Positions 1 to 11,400 of a stretch of 64,000 nt of DNA are shown here, in pieces (within the stretch, counting starts at the first letter, position 1; each line of letters begins with the position of its first letter). Location: NCBI RefSeq assembly GCF_000801105.2, contig NC_079516.1, forward strand, positions 43,008,908 to 43,072,907. Reading direction: 5' to 3'. This stretch comes from Raphanus sativus. Its lineage: Eukaryota > Streptophyta > Magnoliopsida > Brassicales > Brassicaceae. The notes under the pieces are model-generated. The model was not told the DNA's origin. It saw only the letters and a program-made list of their open reading frames with translations, and searched no databases. The translations under genes and the position numbers were made by a program.

Positions 1-871
1 CTTCTGCTTCTGCAAGTTTCTTACACGTGTCCGCCATTTCTGTCTTTACAACATTCAATCTTCTTTCGTATTCATGTGATGCTTTTGTCAAAGCATCATG
101 CATCCTTTGCTCCTGCTCGTCCCGGACAAAACGTAGCTGCAGCATACATTCTTTTAGACCAGCATCTGTGTGACTCGACCTCTCCTCGCTCCTGTGTTTC
201 TCAGTCAAAGCTTCTTCTAGCTTCTTCTTGAGAGATGCTGATTCAGCTTTTGTCTTCTCCCATCCTGTTAACATAAAATGCATATGGGAACAAGTACGAC
301 TTGTGAAGAGAACAAAAGGAAAAAATAAGATTCGATCACAAGAGCTTAAGATTTAGTAAAGTTACCAATAATTGCTTCTTGCATCTCAGACTTATGCTTA
401 CTGCTCTCAGCTTCGAGAGAGGTAAGCTTATCGTTTAGACTTGTAAGGCGATTCTCCAGATGTAATTTGTCAGCGACAAGCTTCTCAATCTAGTTTTAAG
501 AACACAATCAAGCTCATGATCAGCAAAGCTGTATAGGTTTCTCAATCAATGGTGCTTCAGATTTTAGTACATCTTTAGCAAAAAAAGAAGCTTGAAGGGC
601 TTTGCTTTTGTCTCACCAAGAAAGACAATTAAAAACATAGTGAAACGAAAGAGTTGAATCTCAAACCAGACCACACTCTGGTATTCAAGTAGTAACGGTA
701 GAAACATGTCTCAAGAAGGGTACATAAGAAGATACATTGTCCAACCTAACAACAAGAAAGACACAAATGTCACATCATTAATGTCCACCTTACCTCTTCA
801 TTGGAGGATATGCCATTACTTTGGACAAGGGTTGATTTCTTCTTCCAGGACCATGATGCTTTATGGTCCAT
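1..871 (-). CDS. FPP7: Filament-like plant protein (FPP7-like), 5' part only
   Basis: This is the N-terminal part of a long coiled-coil protein of the plant FPP (DUF869) family, thought to be cytoskeleton or membrane associated. Three exons are visible on the minus strand: 794-871 (26 codons, starting MDHKASWSWKKKS), 366-489, and 264 down to the window edge. GT-AG junctions and phases agree: exon 1 ends in phase 0, exon 2 carries one extra base, and together with exon 3 it restores a Gly codon before WEKTKAESASLKKKLEEA. The translation is charged and heptad-like, rich in Glu, Lys and Leu, as expected for FPP coiled coils. The start was chosen because the Trp/Lys-rich N-terminus is the family hallmark. 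The gene continues off the left edge, so the C-terminal part is not seen. The FPP7 symbol rests on similarity plus the adjacent PAB gene (At2g23360 next to At2g23350). Confidence 0.85.
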
Positions 872-2568
872 CTATTACCCACACAACTACTCTTCAAGAC
901 AATATCTTATTACACAAGCAAAAACGAAAGACTTTTTTAGTAACTCATTTGCATAACTTATAAGAAGATAAAATAAAGTCCTGACTTTTTTGGATCCCAC
1001 ATTTCTAAAAAGGACCCACATTTACAGGTGAATGCGACTCAAAATCAAGATTAAGACTGAAGAACAAAACCCCCAAAAAAGAACCCAAAAAAAGTTCCCA
1101 AATATAGAATAACAAATCTCCCAAAATGCATAAAAGATAAAGCTCAATCGGTGTGGCTTCTACATGCACTAAACAAAAAAAAAGTTGAAAGACTTTAATA
1201 GAAGAAACACATGACGAATCAATAAAGTTAGATTTGTTTTTAACCCACATTAAGAAGATTCGTAGAAAGAAAGCCAAGAAAGAAACCAAAAAACAAAACA
1301 AAACAAAAACTCTACTCACTTTGAATCGAAAGAAACTAGCACCAGACTCCTCCGATCGTCTGGAGGAAATAACAATGGAGATTAGTAAACAAAGGAGGAA
1401 GAGATTGAACAAGACAAAAGAAATAAAGATAACAGAGGTATTGACAAATGAAAGTGTAAGGAAAAGGGACTGTTTGACGAAGTTTAAGAGAGAGAAGAGA
1501 CAGTAGAGTGAGGGAGTGACGTGTCGGGTAGCATCTGATCGAGATGGTCCACGTACGCTTCATGAACGTTGGATCCTACGATACTAGTTACTTAAATGTA
1601 AACATGTTTAGAAAAAGTTAATTTGTATTTAAATGTAAACATGTTTATGAATTTAATGGACCTCGGAATGCTTAATACGTTGAGCTTATAATTCTATTTT
1701 TATTATTTTATTGAAAGAGTGAGTAGTAATTAGCTAATTACTAGGAATGCTTTATGCTTACTGGAATAATTATTTGGTTTAAGCGTGCAATCTAATCAAC
1801 TTTTGAGCAGAGCTTTTGTTTTGTAGTTTACCTTACGATCTCTATCTTAAGACTTAAACTACTGGTATCTTTTAAATGGAAATTAACTCAAAACTAATAA
1901 CAAGCTTCTCGAATCAAAAAGCATACTAAATTACTTCTTTTTTGTAGGAGGAATATAACCTTATTTGTATTTTCTTTTTACATAGATGCCTTAACTTAAA
2001 CTAGCTATTAGCTAATCACTTAAATTAACAAGCAGCATGCGCCTTCTTTATTCAGAGACTTCATACTGGGTCAAATAAAGATTTAATTCGCAAACTAGGT
2101 GATTTGTCTTTGTACATGAATCAACACTACTCAAAAGTTTCTAAGATGCTCACTCAGCAGTCGCAAATCAGTGTAACTTTAATCTACTTCAATTTAAATC
2201 CAATTAATGATGTTACTTTTTAGTGCAATTAAAACCAAAAACTCGAGTTCAGCATCTCAGATGCTCACTCATCAGTAGCAAACTTTTAGATGATGATGCT
2301 TTTTTAGTGCAAGGGACTTGTTGGCAAAGCTGATTTAAAAGTGAATCATAAAAGACTTTTCACCACTCGCAAATTTGCAATAGTAAAAGATAATCCAACC
2401 CAAAAAAAAACATCATTCCAAGTCTTGAGTGTGGTCCAAAAAGAAACAACAATCATAATATCCAGCAAAAGTCTAGAAACGCAAACCAGTTCCCACAAAA
2501 ATTTTAGTCAATCAGAGATAGAAAGAGAGAGAAAGTTAAGAGTACGAACTCAGACAAAAGCTTACTCA
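872..2568. other. FPP leader side and FPP-PAB spacer
   Basis: Sequence between the FPP start codon and the end of the PAB coding region. The FPP 5' leader and promoter must lie in roughly 872-1560 on the minus strand, and a 5'UTR intron is possible, but I cannot place the transcription start. The PAB 3'UTR must begin at 2568 and run to lower coordinates. The rest is AT-rich with no supportable coding region; the short open frames here lack conserved features. Confidence 0.4.
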
Positions 2569-5323
2569 TCAGTGATCATTAATGGTAAGTGAAGCCAAGA
2601 GATCACTTGGGCTTGCACTCACCTGAGTTGGCTGATTCACGTTTCTCAGCACATCTAATGCCTCTGAAACTTTAGCATTTAGAGCCTCAGGCGACTCGAG
2701 CAGATGCAAAACTTCGGTCTGATCCATCTCCAGAAGCATACCCGTCACTTTGGCTGCGTTCTCGTGCTCTATCTGATCCACCAATGGGTATAGAGCCTCT
2801 CCCAGCATCTACACAAACCCCAAAAGAAAACAAACCATGTAAGTAAACTTGCTCTTCTCCAAGCCCTTAAAAACTCGATTTGAATGACCATGCAAGTAAT
2901 CTTACAGTTCTCTGCTGAGCAGGCGAAGCTTGAGCAAGGGAAGAAGCCAGTGAAGCAGTACCAGCAGGCATATGCTGACCAAGAGGCACTCCATTAACGT
3001 CATAAGGTGGAAATGGTCCTGGCATTGGACCTTCGTCGGGCATGTTTCTACCAGGAGGGTAACGGTGTCCACGTCCTCTTGGCATCATCATCTAGACAAG
3101 AGAACAAAGTATAAGCAAATGGCCTCAAGGATCATAGTTTTTTTCTTTTTTTAAAAAAAATCTAAAGCACTAACTAACCTGTGGCTGCATAAAGGGCATT
3201 GGTTGCTGAGGCTGATGGTGGCGTATGGGTCCATCACCGGGCCGCCTTCCACCTGGTCGTGGGCCTACTTGCTGCATCATCGGCCCGAAGAAGCCTGGCC
3301 TCATTCCAGGAACCATCTGAGGCGGAGGCGGATATCCGAATCCAGCCTGGTTCAGAGGGATGACTGCTGGAGGCACTTGACTGTAAAACATGGGTTGTCC
3401 AATACCTGGAGCAACACCTGGGAACATAGGCATACGAGGACTCATAGCAGGGATAAAGGCAGGTCTCATCTGAGAAAACTGTGCCTGAAACAACACCATA
3501 ATAGGTCAAACCAAAGTAAACTGATGATGATAGGTTGGTCAATTTAAGTATAATTAATACCTGCAGCTTAGCCCTTCTTTCTTCCTTCCTTTGTGCAAGA
3601 GCCACATACAATGGTTTGCCACTAACCATTTTACCATTCATCTCGTTCAGCTGCAAATAGCCCCCAAAAAAAAAAAAATACATAAAGAGCAAAAAAATAG
3701 AGACTGAACTGAAGTGATCCTTTAAAGCTAAAGTTGTCTTACCACTCTAGAAGCTTCACTGGTAGCAGAAAAGGCAACAAATCCTGATCCTTTGCTAGTA
3801 CCACTAGGGTCTCTCATAACCTAAAGTAAAGAGATTCAATATCAATCAAGAGACAAAAAGTAAAAAGAGTATGATCAATCAAATCAAATGCAAACAAACA
3901 ATACTGACCTTGCAGGAAGTGATTGTACCAAACTCAGCAAACAGCTCACGCAACTTTTCATCCGTGACCGTCTCGTCAAGGTTCTTAACATACAAATTCA
4001 AACCATCAAACCTGTTTCCGTTCTCCCTCACGCCTTCATCATGTCTTCTGCTCAACTCAAGCTCCCTCTCAGACTTCTTCTGAGCTTTCCCCACATACCA
4101 CTCCTTGTCATCAAACTTCTTCCCGTTAAGGGCCTCAACAGCACGAGCCGCGTCATCAGCGTCCTCGAAGTTGACGAACCCGAAACACCTGGACCTCCCA
4201 TCTCCGTCCCTCATCACCACCGCGCTCGAGATACCACCGTACTGTCCGAAAGTGGTCTTCAGCTCATCATCATCCGTCGTCTCCGACAGATTCTTGACAA
4301 AGACATTGGTGAACTTCGTCTTATCACCACCAGCAGAAGACTCTCGCTCCTCCTTCTTGAGGAAAGGTCCAACGAAAAGCTCTTTGCCGTTGAGGGCTCT
4401 ACCGTTGAGCTTCTCGATAGCGGTTTTAGCCGAATCCTCGCTCTCGAACTGCACAAAACCGTATCCTCTGGACTGGCCCATGTGATCAGTAGCGACCTTG
4501 CAGGAGGCAATGCTTCCACACTCTGAGAACGTCTCGTGCAGTGTCTTGTTGTCAACTGACTTGTCCAAATTCTGAAAAAAACACAAACACAAACACAGAA
4601 TCAGGGCATCACCAACCAAAACAGAACATAAAGCTGGTGGTGGTACAGAGGTAAAAAAAAGTAAAAAAGAAAAAAACCTTGACGAATAAGTTGCCAACGC
4701 CACTTTTACGAGCAGCAGAGTCACGAGTAGAGTAAGTAACCCTGATCATCTTCCCATTCAGACTAGTGTAGTTCAGCGCCTTCATTGCCTTTTCAGCTGT
4801 CATCACACACACACACACAAACACACAAATAAATAAATAAATAAATAAAACTTCAAATTAGACGCAAAGAAACATACTTTTACGCAATCTAATTATGATT
4901 TGACCCAATTATGCATTCTAAAGCCCTAAAGACACAACCAAGACTTGAAGAGACATACTTTATGCAAACTGAGACTAACCAAAAACAGATCATAAGGATA
5001 AATGTGGGAGTGATGATAATAAATATCAAATCAAAAAAGGAGGAAACTTTAGGGCACAAAAGAAAAAAAGAACCATGATCGATGTTGGTGTAGTTGACGT
5101 AGCCGTATCCAAGAGAAGCATTGGTGGCTGAGTCACGGCAAACGCGGACGGAAACGACCGGGCAGACCTCGGTGAAATAGTCGTAGAGCTGAGAGTCAGT
5201 GACGCTGACATCCAGATCTCCGATGTAGAGCGAACACATAGAGCCCAGATTCACTCCGTCGGGAGCAGCCACCGTGCCCTCTGTAACCTGAGGAGGAGGA
5301 AGAGGAGGAGAAGCCTGTGCCAT
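2569..5323 (-). CDS. PAB4: Poly(A)-binding protein, PAB4-like (8 exons)
   Basis: Cytoplasmic poly(A)-binding protein, which coats mRNA poly(A) tails and links them to translation initiation and mRNA decay. Exons (minus): 5074-5323, 4678-4796, 3909-4571, 3743-3820, 3561-3650, 3179-3484, 2906-3091, 2569-2808. All junctions are GT-AG and the frame is continuous for about 643 residues, normal for plant PABPs. Four RRMs are visible through RNP2/RNP1 pairs: LYIGDL with LGYGYVNY, LFVKNL with RGYGFVQF, VFVKNL with RCFGFVNF, and LYVKNL with KGSGFVAF. A Pro/Met/Gln-rich linker follows, then a C-terminal PABC (MLLE) domain with the KVTGMLLEMDQ core. One oddity is Cys in the RNP1 of RRM3 (SRCFGFVNF), where plant homologues usually have Lys or Gly. 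Start: the only ATG in frame with RRM1, preceded by an A-rich leader (see 5324-5352). Collinearity with the FPP gene favours PAB4 (At2g23350) over other class members. Confidence 0.93.
4826..4850. repeat. AAAT microsatellite in PAB4 intron 1
   Basis: About six tandem 4-bp AAAT/AATA units, next to a short CA run at 4804-4815. Both lie in the first PAB4 intron. Confidence 0.7.
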
Positions 5324-5352
5324 TTTTTTTGTTTTTTGTTTTTTGTTTTTTT
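5324..5352 (-). promoter_or_regulatory. A-rich tract in PAB4 5' leader
   Basis: On the mRNA strand the bases just before the PAB4 ATG are almost pure A, in runs of six to eight separated by single C residues. The tract directly abuts the start codon. In animals an A-rich leader in PABP mRNA binds PABP itself and represses translation. A similar feedback role here is an inference from composition and position only. Confidence 0.6.
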
Positions 5353-5462
5353 AAATAAAAGAGAGATAAATAAGGACGACGGCTATGGAGGAAGACGAAG
5401 TCGAGGTGTTGTGGGCAGCACGGCGAGACCGCAGCGGAGAGAGATGGAGAAAAGTGTTTGAG

Positions 5463-5521
5463 TTTATATACTTTGGTCCAAGTCTCTCTCTCTCTCTCTC
5501 TGTCTTTGCTCGAAAACCCTA
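5463..5521 (-). promoter_or_regulatory. Likely PAB4 core promoter: TATA box, CT tract, telo-box
   Basis: Read on the minus strand, TATATAAA lies at 5463-5470, about 140 bp upstream of the PAB4 ATG. A GA/CT tract lies at 5483-5502. AAACCCTA (a telo-box core; plus-strand orientation) lies at 5514-5521. Telo-boxes and TATA elements are common in promoters of plant translation-machinery genes. The transcription start would be expected near 5435, which is inferred and not observed. Confidence 0.5.
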
Positions 5522-6779
5522 GCCCTCAGTTAAAAAATATATACTATTATTTTATTTTTGACGGTTCAGATTAATAAGAAGATTGTGCTCCGCTTTCTTT
5601 TCATCCGTACGATTCTCTGTTTTTCTTTTTTCAACTCGGTTGAAGATAAAATTATAAGACATGGTATGTGTTTTGTTCTCAGCCGTCCGATTATTTTTAA
5701 GAAGTAACGGTGGGTGGGGTCTCTGCTTATCTCACGTGATCACCTCGTGTCTTTTTCTTTCCAGTGAGAACTTTCTTTGCCACTTTGGAGTGTGTTTATA
5801 TTCCACTTTTATGGATGGGTATCTTTACATTCTCTTGCCTAGAATCTAGATTGTTCTTTAATGCGTGATTGTTTATACGAACTTTTGAGTTGGAAAAAAC
5901 AAGAGAAAGTCCATAAAACAAAAAAAAAAAAAAAGAAGAAGAGTCCATGGTCTATCTCTGGACGACTGTCCTCCTAACTGCTCGATCAGAGGTCCTTGAC
6001 AACATTCAATGGGAGTGCCAGTGCAGCAGCACGAAAGATCTAGTCGCAGCGCCTAATATAGGGCTGCCAATGATGGTAGAAACTTATAGTTGTAACGATG
6101 ATCTAGGAGAGAAGAATGAAAACAAGGAAATCAGAATCGCCTATTTAAAAGATAAAAGATAAAAGATTCAGAAAAGGGAGATAGACATAATATGTCTAGC
6201 TCTCAAATAATTTGGCTCTATGCTCTATTGTTCTAAGGAGCTCAAATATGTATCAAAAAAAATTTTCTCGTCAATACACTTCATTTAAACGGAATCACTA
6301 GCCCGTTCTTTTCTGTTAATGTTAACTTGTTTGTAGATTGGTGCACGAAGTCCTGGATGCAGCTCAAACATCATATCATAATCGCACACTGGCCACCACT
6401 TAAGGAACCAACACATCAATCATGACATGTTCTCAGACAATTGGTGTGAGTTAGAACGGCTCTATGACACAGCTTGTATCCTTAGATAAATTCCAAAGAA
6501 AACTACAAGACATTTCTATACGAACTCATCATTCACACAATGCAAACCATAAAGGTAACCAGCATAAAAGGAAGGTGATATGAGAATCAGCTCTGCTTAC
6601 TACAGTTGCTAAGGTTGTGAGGGACCATCAGCGGAGGAGACATAGAATCCAAGGTCACAATGTCATTGAAGATCTCATAGAAACTGTACGAGGCAAAATG
6701 GAAAAAGAAGTGGATATTTATCTGAAGAAGACGATCAGATCTCAACAAAAAATTATCTATGTATGAAACATGGCATATA
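5522..6779. other. Spacer, no recognised gene
   Basis: Upstream of PAB4 I see only AT-rich sequence and unsupported short open frames. The stretch 6560-6700 reads better on the minus strand (a short open segment around DIVTLDSMSPP), but I recognise no family. It may be a gene relic or part of the neighbouring LINE remnant. Confidence 0.4.
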
Positions 6780-7060
6780 ACATGGGTGGTGCATCAGAAA
6801 TGTGGTTGGGCGAAGGCATTATGGTTCCCTCAGGCTACACCAAAATACTTTTTTTTATTGTGTGGCTAACAATACATAATATACTAGTCACAGCAGACAG
6901 AATGGAGAAGTGGAACAAAGATACACAAAACTATGTGTTCTTTGCCATGTCTGTGACGAAACACGTAACCATCTATTTTTTGCTTGCCATCCCGAGTAGG
7001 TTTGACATCAGCTCACTGGTGGGATCCTTTCCTAAAACTATTCTATGGTAGAGTATGAAA
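6780..7060 (+). mobile_element. LINE remnant, zinc-binding domain C-terminal to reverse transcriptase
   Basis: The plus strand reads like the zf-RVT domain of plant LINE-1 type reverse transcriptases: a segment like KALWFPQATPKY, then a WLTIHNILVTADRMEKWN segment matching the family pattern WLal.nRL.T.DRm..W. The Cys positions that normally follow are lost or frameshifted, and the 5' and 3' parts are not recognisable. It is a decayed fragment, not a gene. Exact ends are unclear. Confidence 0.6.
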
Positions 7061-8445
7061 TTCTATTGATAACCTTGGATGATCAACTTGATTTTCAATA
7101 TGTGTTTGTTATAAATAACAAGCTTCCATTCACATGATATAGACTAAGAGGAATAAGCGATTACATGAAGATCAGCCTCATACCTCTGATGGGATCCTTC
7201 ACAAGATCATTGACAAGAATATCAGAAATTGTCTAAATCTCCTTTGTTGCTCAGCTAACAAGAAATATGAAGAGTTACAGCGATTTTGTTTTAGCACCTT
7301 GTTGTAAGCAGAAAACTTAAAGGTAAGACTGAATTTGATTTAATATTGTACTTGGTGTACAAACAGTTTTTTTTAATATAGTTTAACATTCATTCAAGAG
7401 AAGAAAAAAAACAAAAACAAAAACAAAAAGAATCGGGCAGTTAACCATGCCCTTATGACCCCAAAGCATATGCAAACTGGATCCATTTGTTGATTAGTCT
7501 ATAGCAACATCTGTCCTGAGTGAACAATATATGTATCTTTTCACATAAACACAAGTTTTATCACCATGTTATTTGGGATGTGACCGAAACTTTACGGTTC
7601 TATTTGTATTGAGAGTGTTTTCTCTTGAAATAGTTAAATTATAGGGTTAAGATTTTCGTATGAATATATGGTATTAAAACTAAAAATTAAATTAAACAAC
7701 ATTAAATAATACACAATTACTTTATTTAAACTTATAATATTTATGTTAAATCAAAACTTATTATGATATTTCTTCCAATGTTCACTCATTAGTTTGATTT
7801 GTTTCCTTTCGGAAGGAAACTACAAGGTAGTAATTACTACGATGCAGAAGAAATGATATTTTTAGCTTGCGACGCAAAACGAAAAACGTAGCATGAAATG
7901 TAGGGTTTGAATGGGGTGCAAAATCAATGCAGATAAAATACAGATCATTTAGCATGCAGATCAAACTGCATTTATTTTTCATTCATGCTTTTAAATACAT
8001 AACAAAAAAATAAAAAAAAATATAATTATATGCAGATTAGTATGTTCACATACACTTATTTATATTCTCATTACATATTCATAGTTTTTATATAATAACT
8101 ATTTATGCTGTTATTTTTGTATAATAGAAAATATATAACTTCACTAAATATATAACCTTATATAATATTTTGAAAAATATGAAAACATATTTCTTATAAT
8201 TTCTTTTATTATTTCGATGATTTATAAATAAATTAATAGTTGTGTATAAAAATAAATCAGTTAATGAATTTATGCATTTTATTGATAATTCATATATTGT
8301 AAAATTTATAACGAACAAAAACTAAAACTAGAAATTTAATGAACGCATACACAATGAATCAAACATAATCTTTGCTTTTGAAAGATTTTGAGATTCAATT
8401 CAAATATTCTAAAACTTTTGAATAAATGAAAATCGAGTTCGATCA
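7061..8445. other. AT-rich spacer
   Basis: No coding region is supported. The distal part (about 7650-8400) is very AT-rich. The HMA1 3'UTR should start at 8445 and extend to lower coordinates. Confidence 0.5.
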
Positions 8446-11400
8446 TTACACTAAGTGTCTTAGTTGAAGTTGCTGATCACTTGAGTTATGTCTTGTCTCC
8501 ATGACCATGATGGATGATGGATCGTTTAAACCGCGTATCGAGTTAAGGCAAACAAGAAGCGTTCCACCTTCATGTAACAGCACCTGTGATTTAGAGTAAC
8601 TCTATGAGTCAATAGAAACAGTTTTAAAAAAAGCTTTGGAGAAGCAATGACTGTTACCGTTAACCATAAAGGAAGATATCCGAGAACTGATGGGAGAGCA
8701 GCCAAGAATATCGAGGTTAACGCAATAGCCACGTTTTGCTTAACCTGCAAAATGATGTTAACGAAATATAAACCTGACAAGTTTACATCTGGTTTTCGTG
8801 TTATTAAGTCTTTTGTTAGAGTACCAGAGTTGTTGTTTGGCGGGATTTTGCTATACAGAAGGGAACACCAGTGATGTTGTCTCGAAGCAGTAATACATCA
8901 GCAACTGCTATAGCCGTGGCACTTGCACGTTGAGCAAGAACAAATCCTACCGTTGCAGCTGCTAAAGCCGGACCATCGTTAATGCCTTCACCCACCATGA
9001 TTAATCCTCCACCTAAACAAAAATTCAATCCTCTGACTTCAATTTTCGGCCTCTTATACGGTTCTAGCTAGGCCTTCGAGTTTGGTTCAATTGGTAGTTC
9101 GGTTTAAATAGTTTGGTTTTCGGTTAGTTCGGTTTGCCCAAAATCTAGCCAAATTTAACCAAATAAAAACTCGGTTTAATAATCGCTTAGTTAAATATTT
9201 TAAAGTTCTGCCGAATTGAACCGATTACCGTTGAAAAGAATCTACCGAACCTGAATCGAAACCAAAATTTTAGTTCAGATAATATTTGCAGGCCTACTTC
9301 TAGCATTTATTTTAAGACCATCACCTGAATCTCTGATGGTTTTGACATGATTCAGTTTGTCTTCTGGTTTCAGGTTACAATAGACTTCATCAATACCCAC
9401 AGCATTTGCAACTCGCAAAGCACTTGACTCATGGTCTCCTGTTAACATCATTATCCTGAGCCTACCCCAAATTTTAAGTTCTTCTATAACTTTTGATACC
9501 TCCGGACGAGGCTGATCCTCGAGGTGAATCAATGTTACCTAGTAAAAAGATTTGGACAAAGGTTTTTAACACCACTAGACTTTCAATCCAGAAAGAGTTA
9601 TGGTGTAGCTAGCAAAGTATACCTTTCGATCAAGCGAAAGAACGGCATGGACAAAGTCATTTCCGTACAGAGAGGAACTAACAGCATCCTTGACCTTCCT
9701 AGACTCATCTTGCGATTTTAAGAGTGAAGTGATGAATTCTACTGAACCAAGTGACGCTTTCTGCAGTTTACTGCCTTCAGTTACGGACTACATAACAAAG
9801 CAATAAAAGTTAGTGTTGAGAGAGATTGGTTGCAATTATTAAATGAATTGAATATAATCTAAATTAAATAAAATTGCTTGCACCTCATCACAGTTAACTG
9901 TAGCAGTAAGGCCTCTACCAGGAAAATACTCAAAGCTTTCAACGGAAACAGAAGGCAGGTCCTTGCCAATACTGTGGTCTACCATGGCTCTGCAAATAAT
10001 AAGTTAGCTAGTTCTAGCTTCGTTCTTGGAGTTTGAATGTTGAAATGGACACATAGTTAAAATCTCAAAGACTGGTATACTGAAAGAATTTGAGATAAAT
10101 TAATCAAGCCGTAAAAGAAAACTGATTCTTTTAGCAAGCAGTACCTTCCAATAGGATGCGTTGTACCTTTCTCCATAGCAGCTACAACGGCTAATGCTTC
10201 TTTTTCACAATTTGGCATACAACAGGGAGTTACACTCGCATTATTTACTTCTTCATGCCCATAAATGGGTTCAATTGCTTTGCATGTAAGGCCACCAGTT
10301 GTTAAGGTCCCGGTTTTGTCAAAGCCAATAGTATGGCAAGAAGCTAGAGCATCCAGTACATGTCCACCTTTCAGCAATATTCCCTATAAAAAGAGCACAG
10401 CTTAACATGAAGATACATCTATGCAGCAAATAAATTATGAACATATATAAATGACAAATTTCAGTTTTCGGGCAAGCTTCAAGGATCAATTTTTTTTTTT
10501 TTTTTTTGTAATATTTATGGTTGGAATCTTATTGTAGAATATGTCAGACATGAAAAGTGATTTCTCCAAAACTTAAGCATAGTAAGATACCTTTCTAGCA
10601 CAGGAGCTAATAGCAGTAGCATAAGCTAATGGAGCAACTGCCAATGCACACGGTGATGCCGCCATCATAAATCCTAATGCTCTGTAAACAGATCCTCGAC
10701 ATGCTGTACATCATCAAATATCAACCATATTGGAGACTTTAAAAGCAAGTATATACTCGAAACCCAGCTAACACAAAAAAAAAGGAAAGGAATGGTATAC
10801 ATACCTACGGTACTGAGAAAGGGCCAATTGAACAAAACAGGACCAAGGAAGGCAATAGATACTGATAAAACAACCACCACCTTGCTGTAAACCTCACCAA
10901 ACTCATCCAGCCATCTCTGAATTTTGGGTTTACTAGAGTTTGATTCCTCAGTCAACTTCAGAATCTTGTTAAGTGTCGACTCATTCCATGCCTTTGTAGC
11001 CTATAGTCCATCGAAGAAAGATAAGCTAGAGGACATAAGCTTGAGTACTCTATATATCTAGTCAAATTATTATCCCTAGACTATATTTGAGAAGTGATTT
11101 TGCCACGTGTCTTCTCTACAATCGTTTTCACAAAAAAAATTGTGACGTGGCTATTAAGATTGATGACATGTCATATGGTTAAATATGACATGGACAAGTA
11201 CATTTAATAATGATATATATTTTTGGAAATCTTTTTAAAATATGGCAATAACTCATATATTACATTTAATATTGATTTATATTTTTGGTAAACTTTGTAG
11301 AATATGGTAATAACTCATAAATCATCACTAAAATAAATATATTCAAATCTGACATTTTTAATTTCGAAATATTATATAATTTTACTTCTATAGTTATAAA

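Noticed and set aside
1005..1563. Overlapping frames near the FPP leader
   Set aside because: The frames on the two strands contradict each other, are low-complexity (Lys/Asn or Phe/Leu) and lie in the FPP upstream region; no family likeness.
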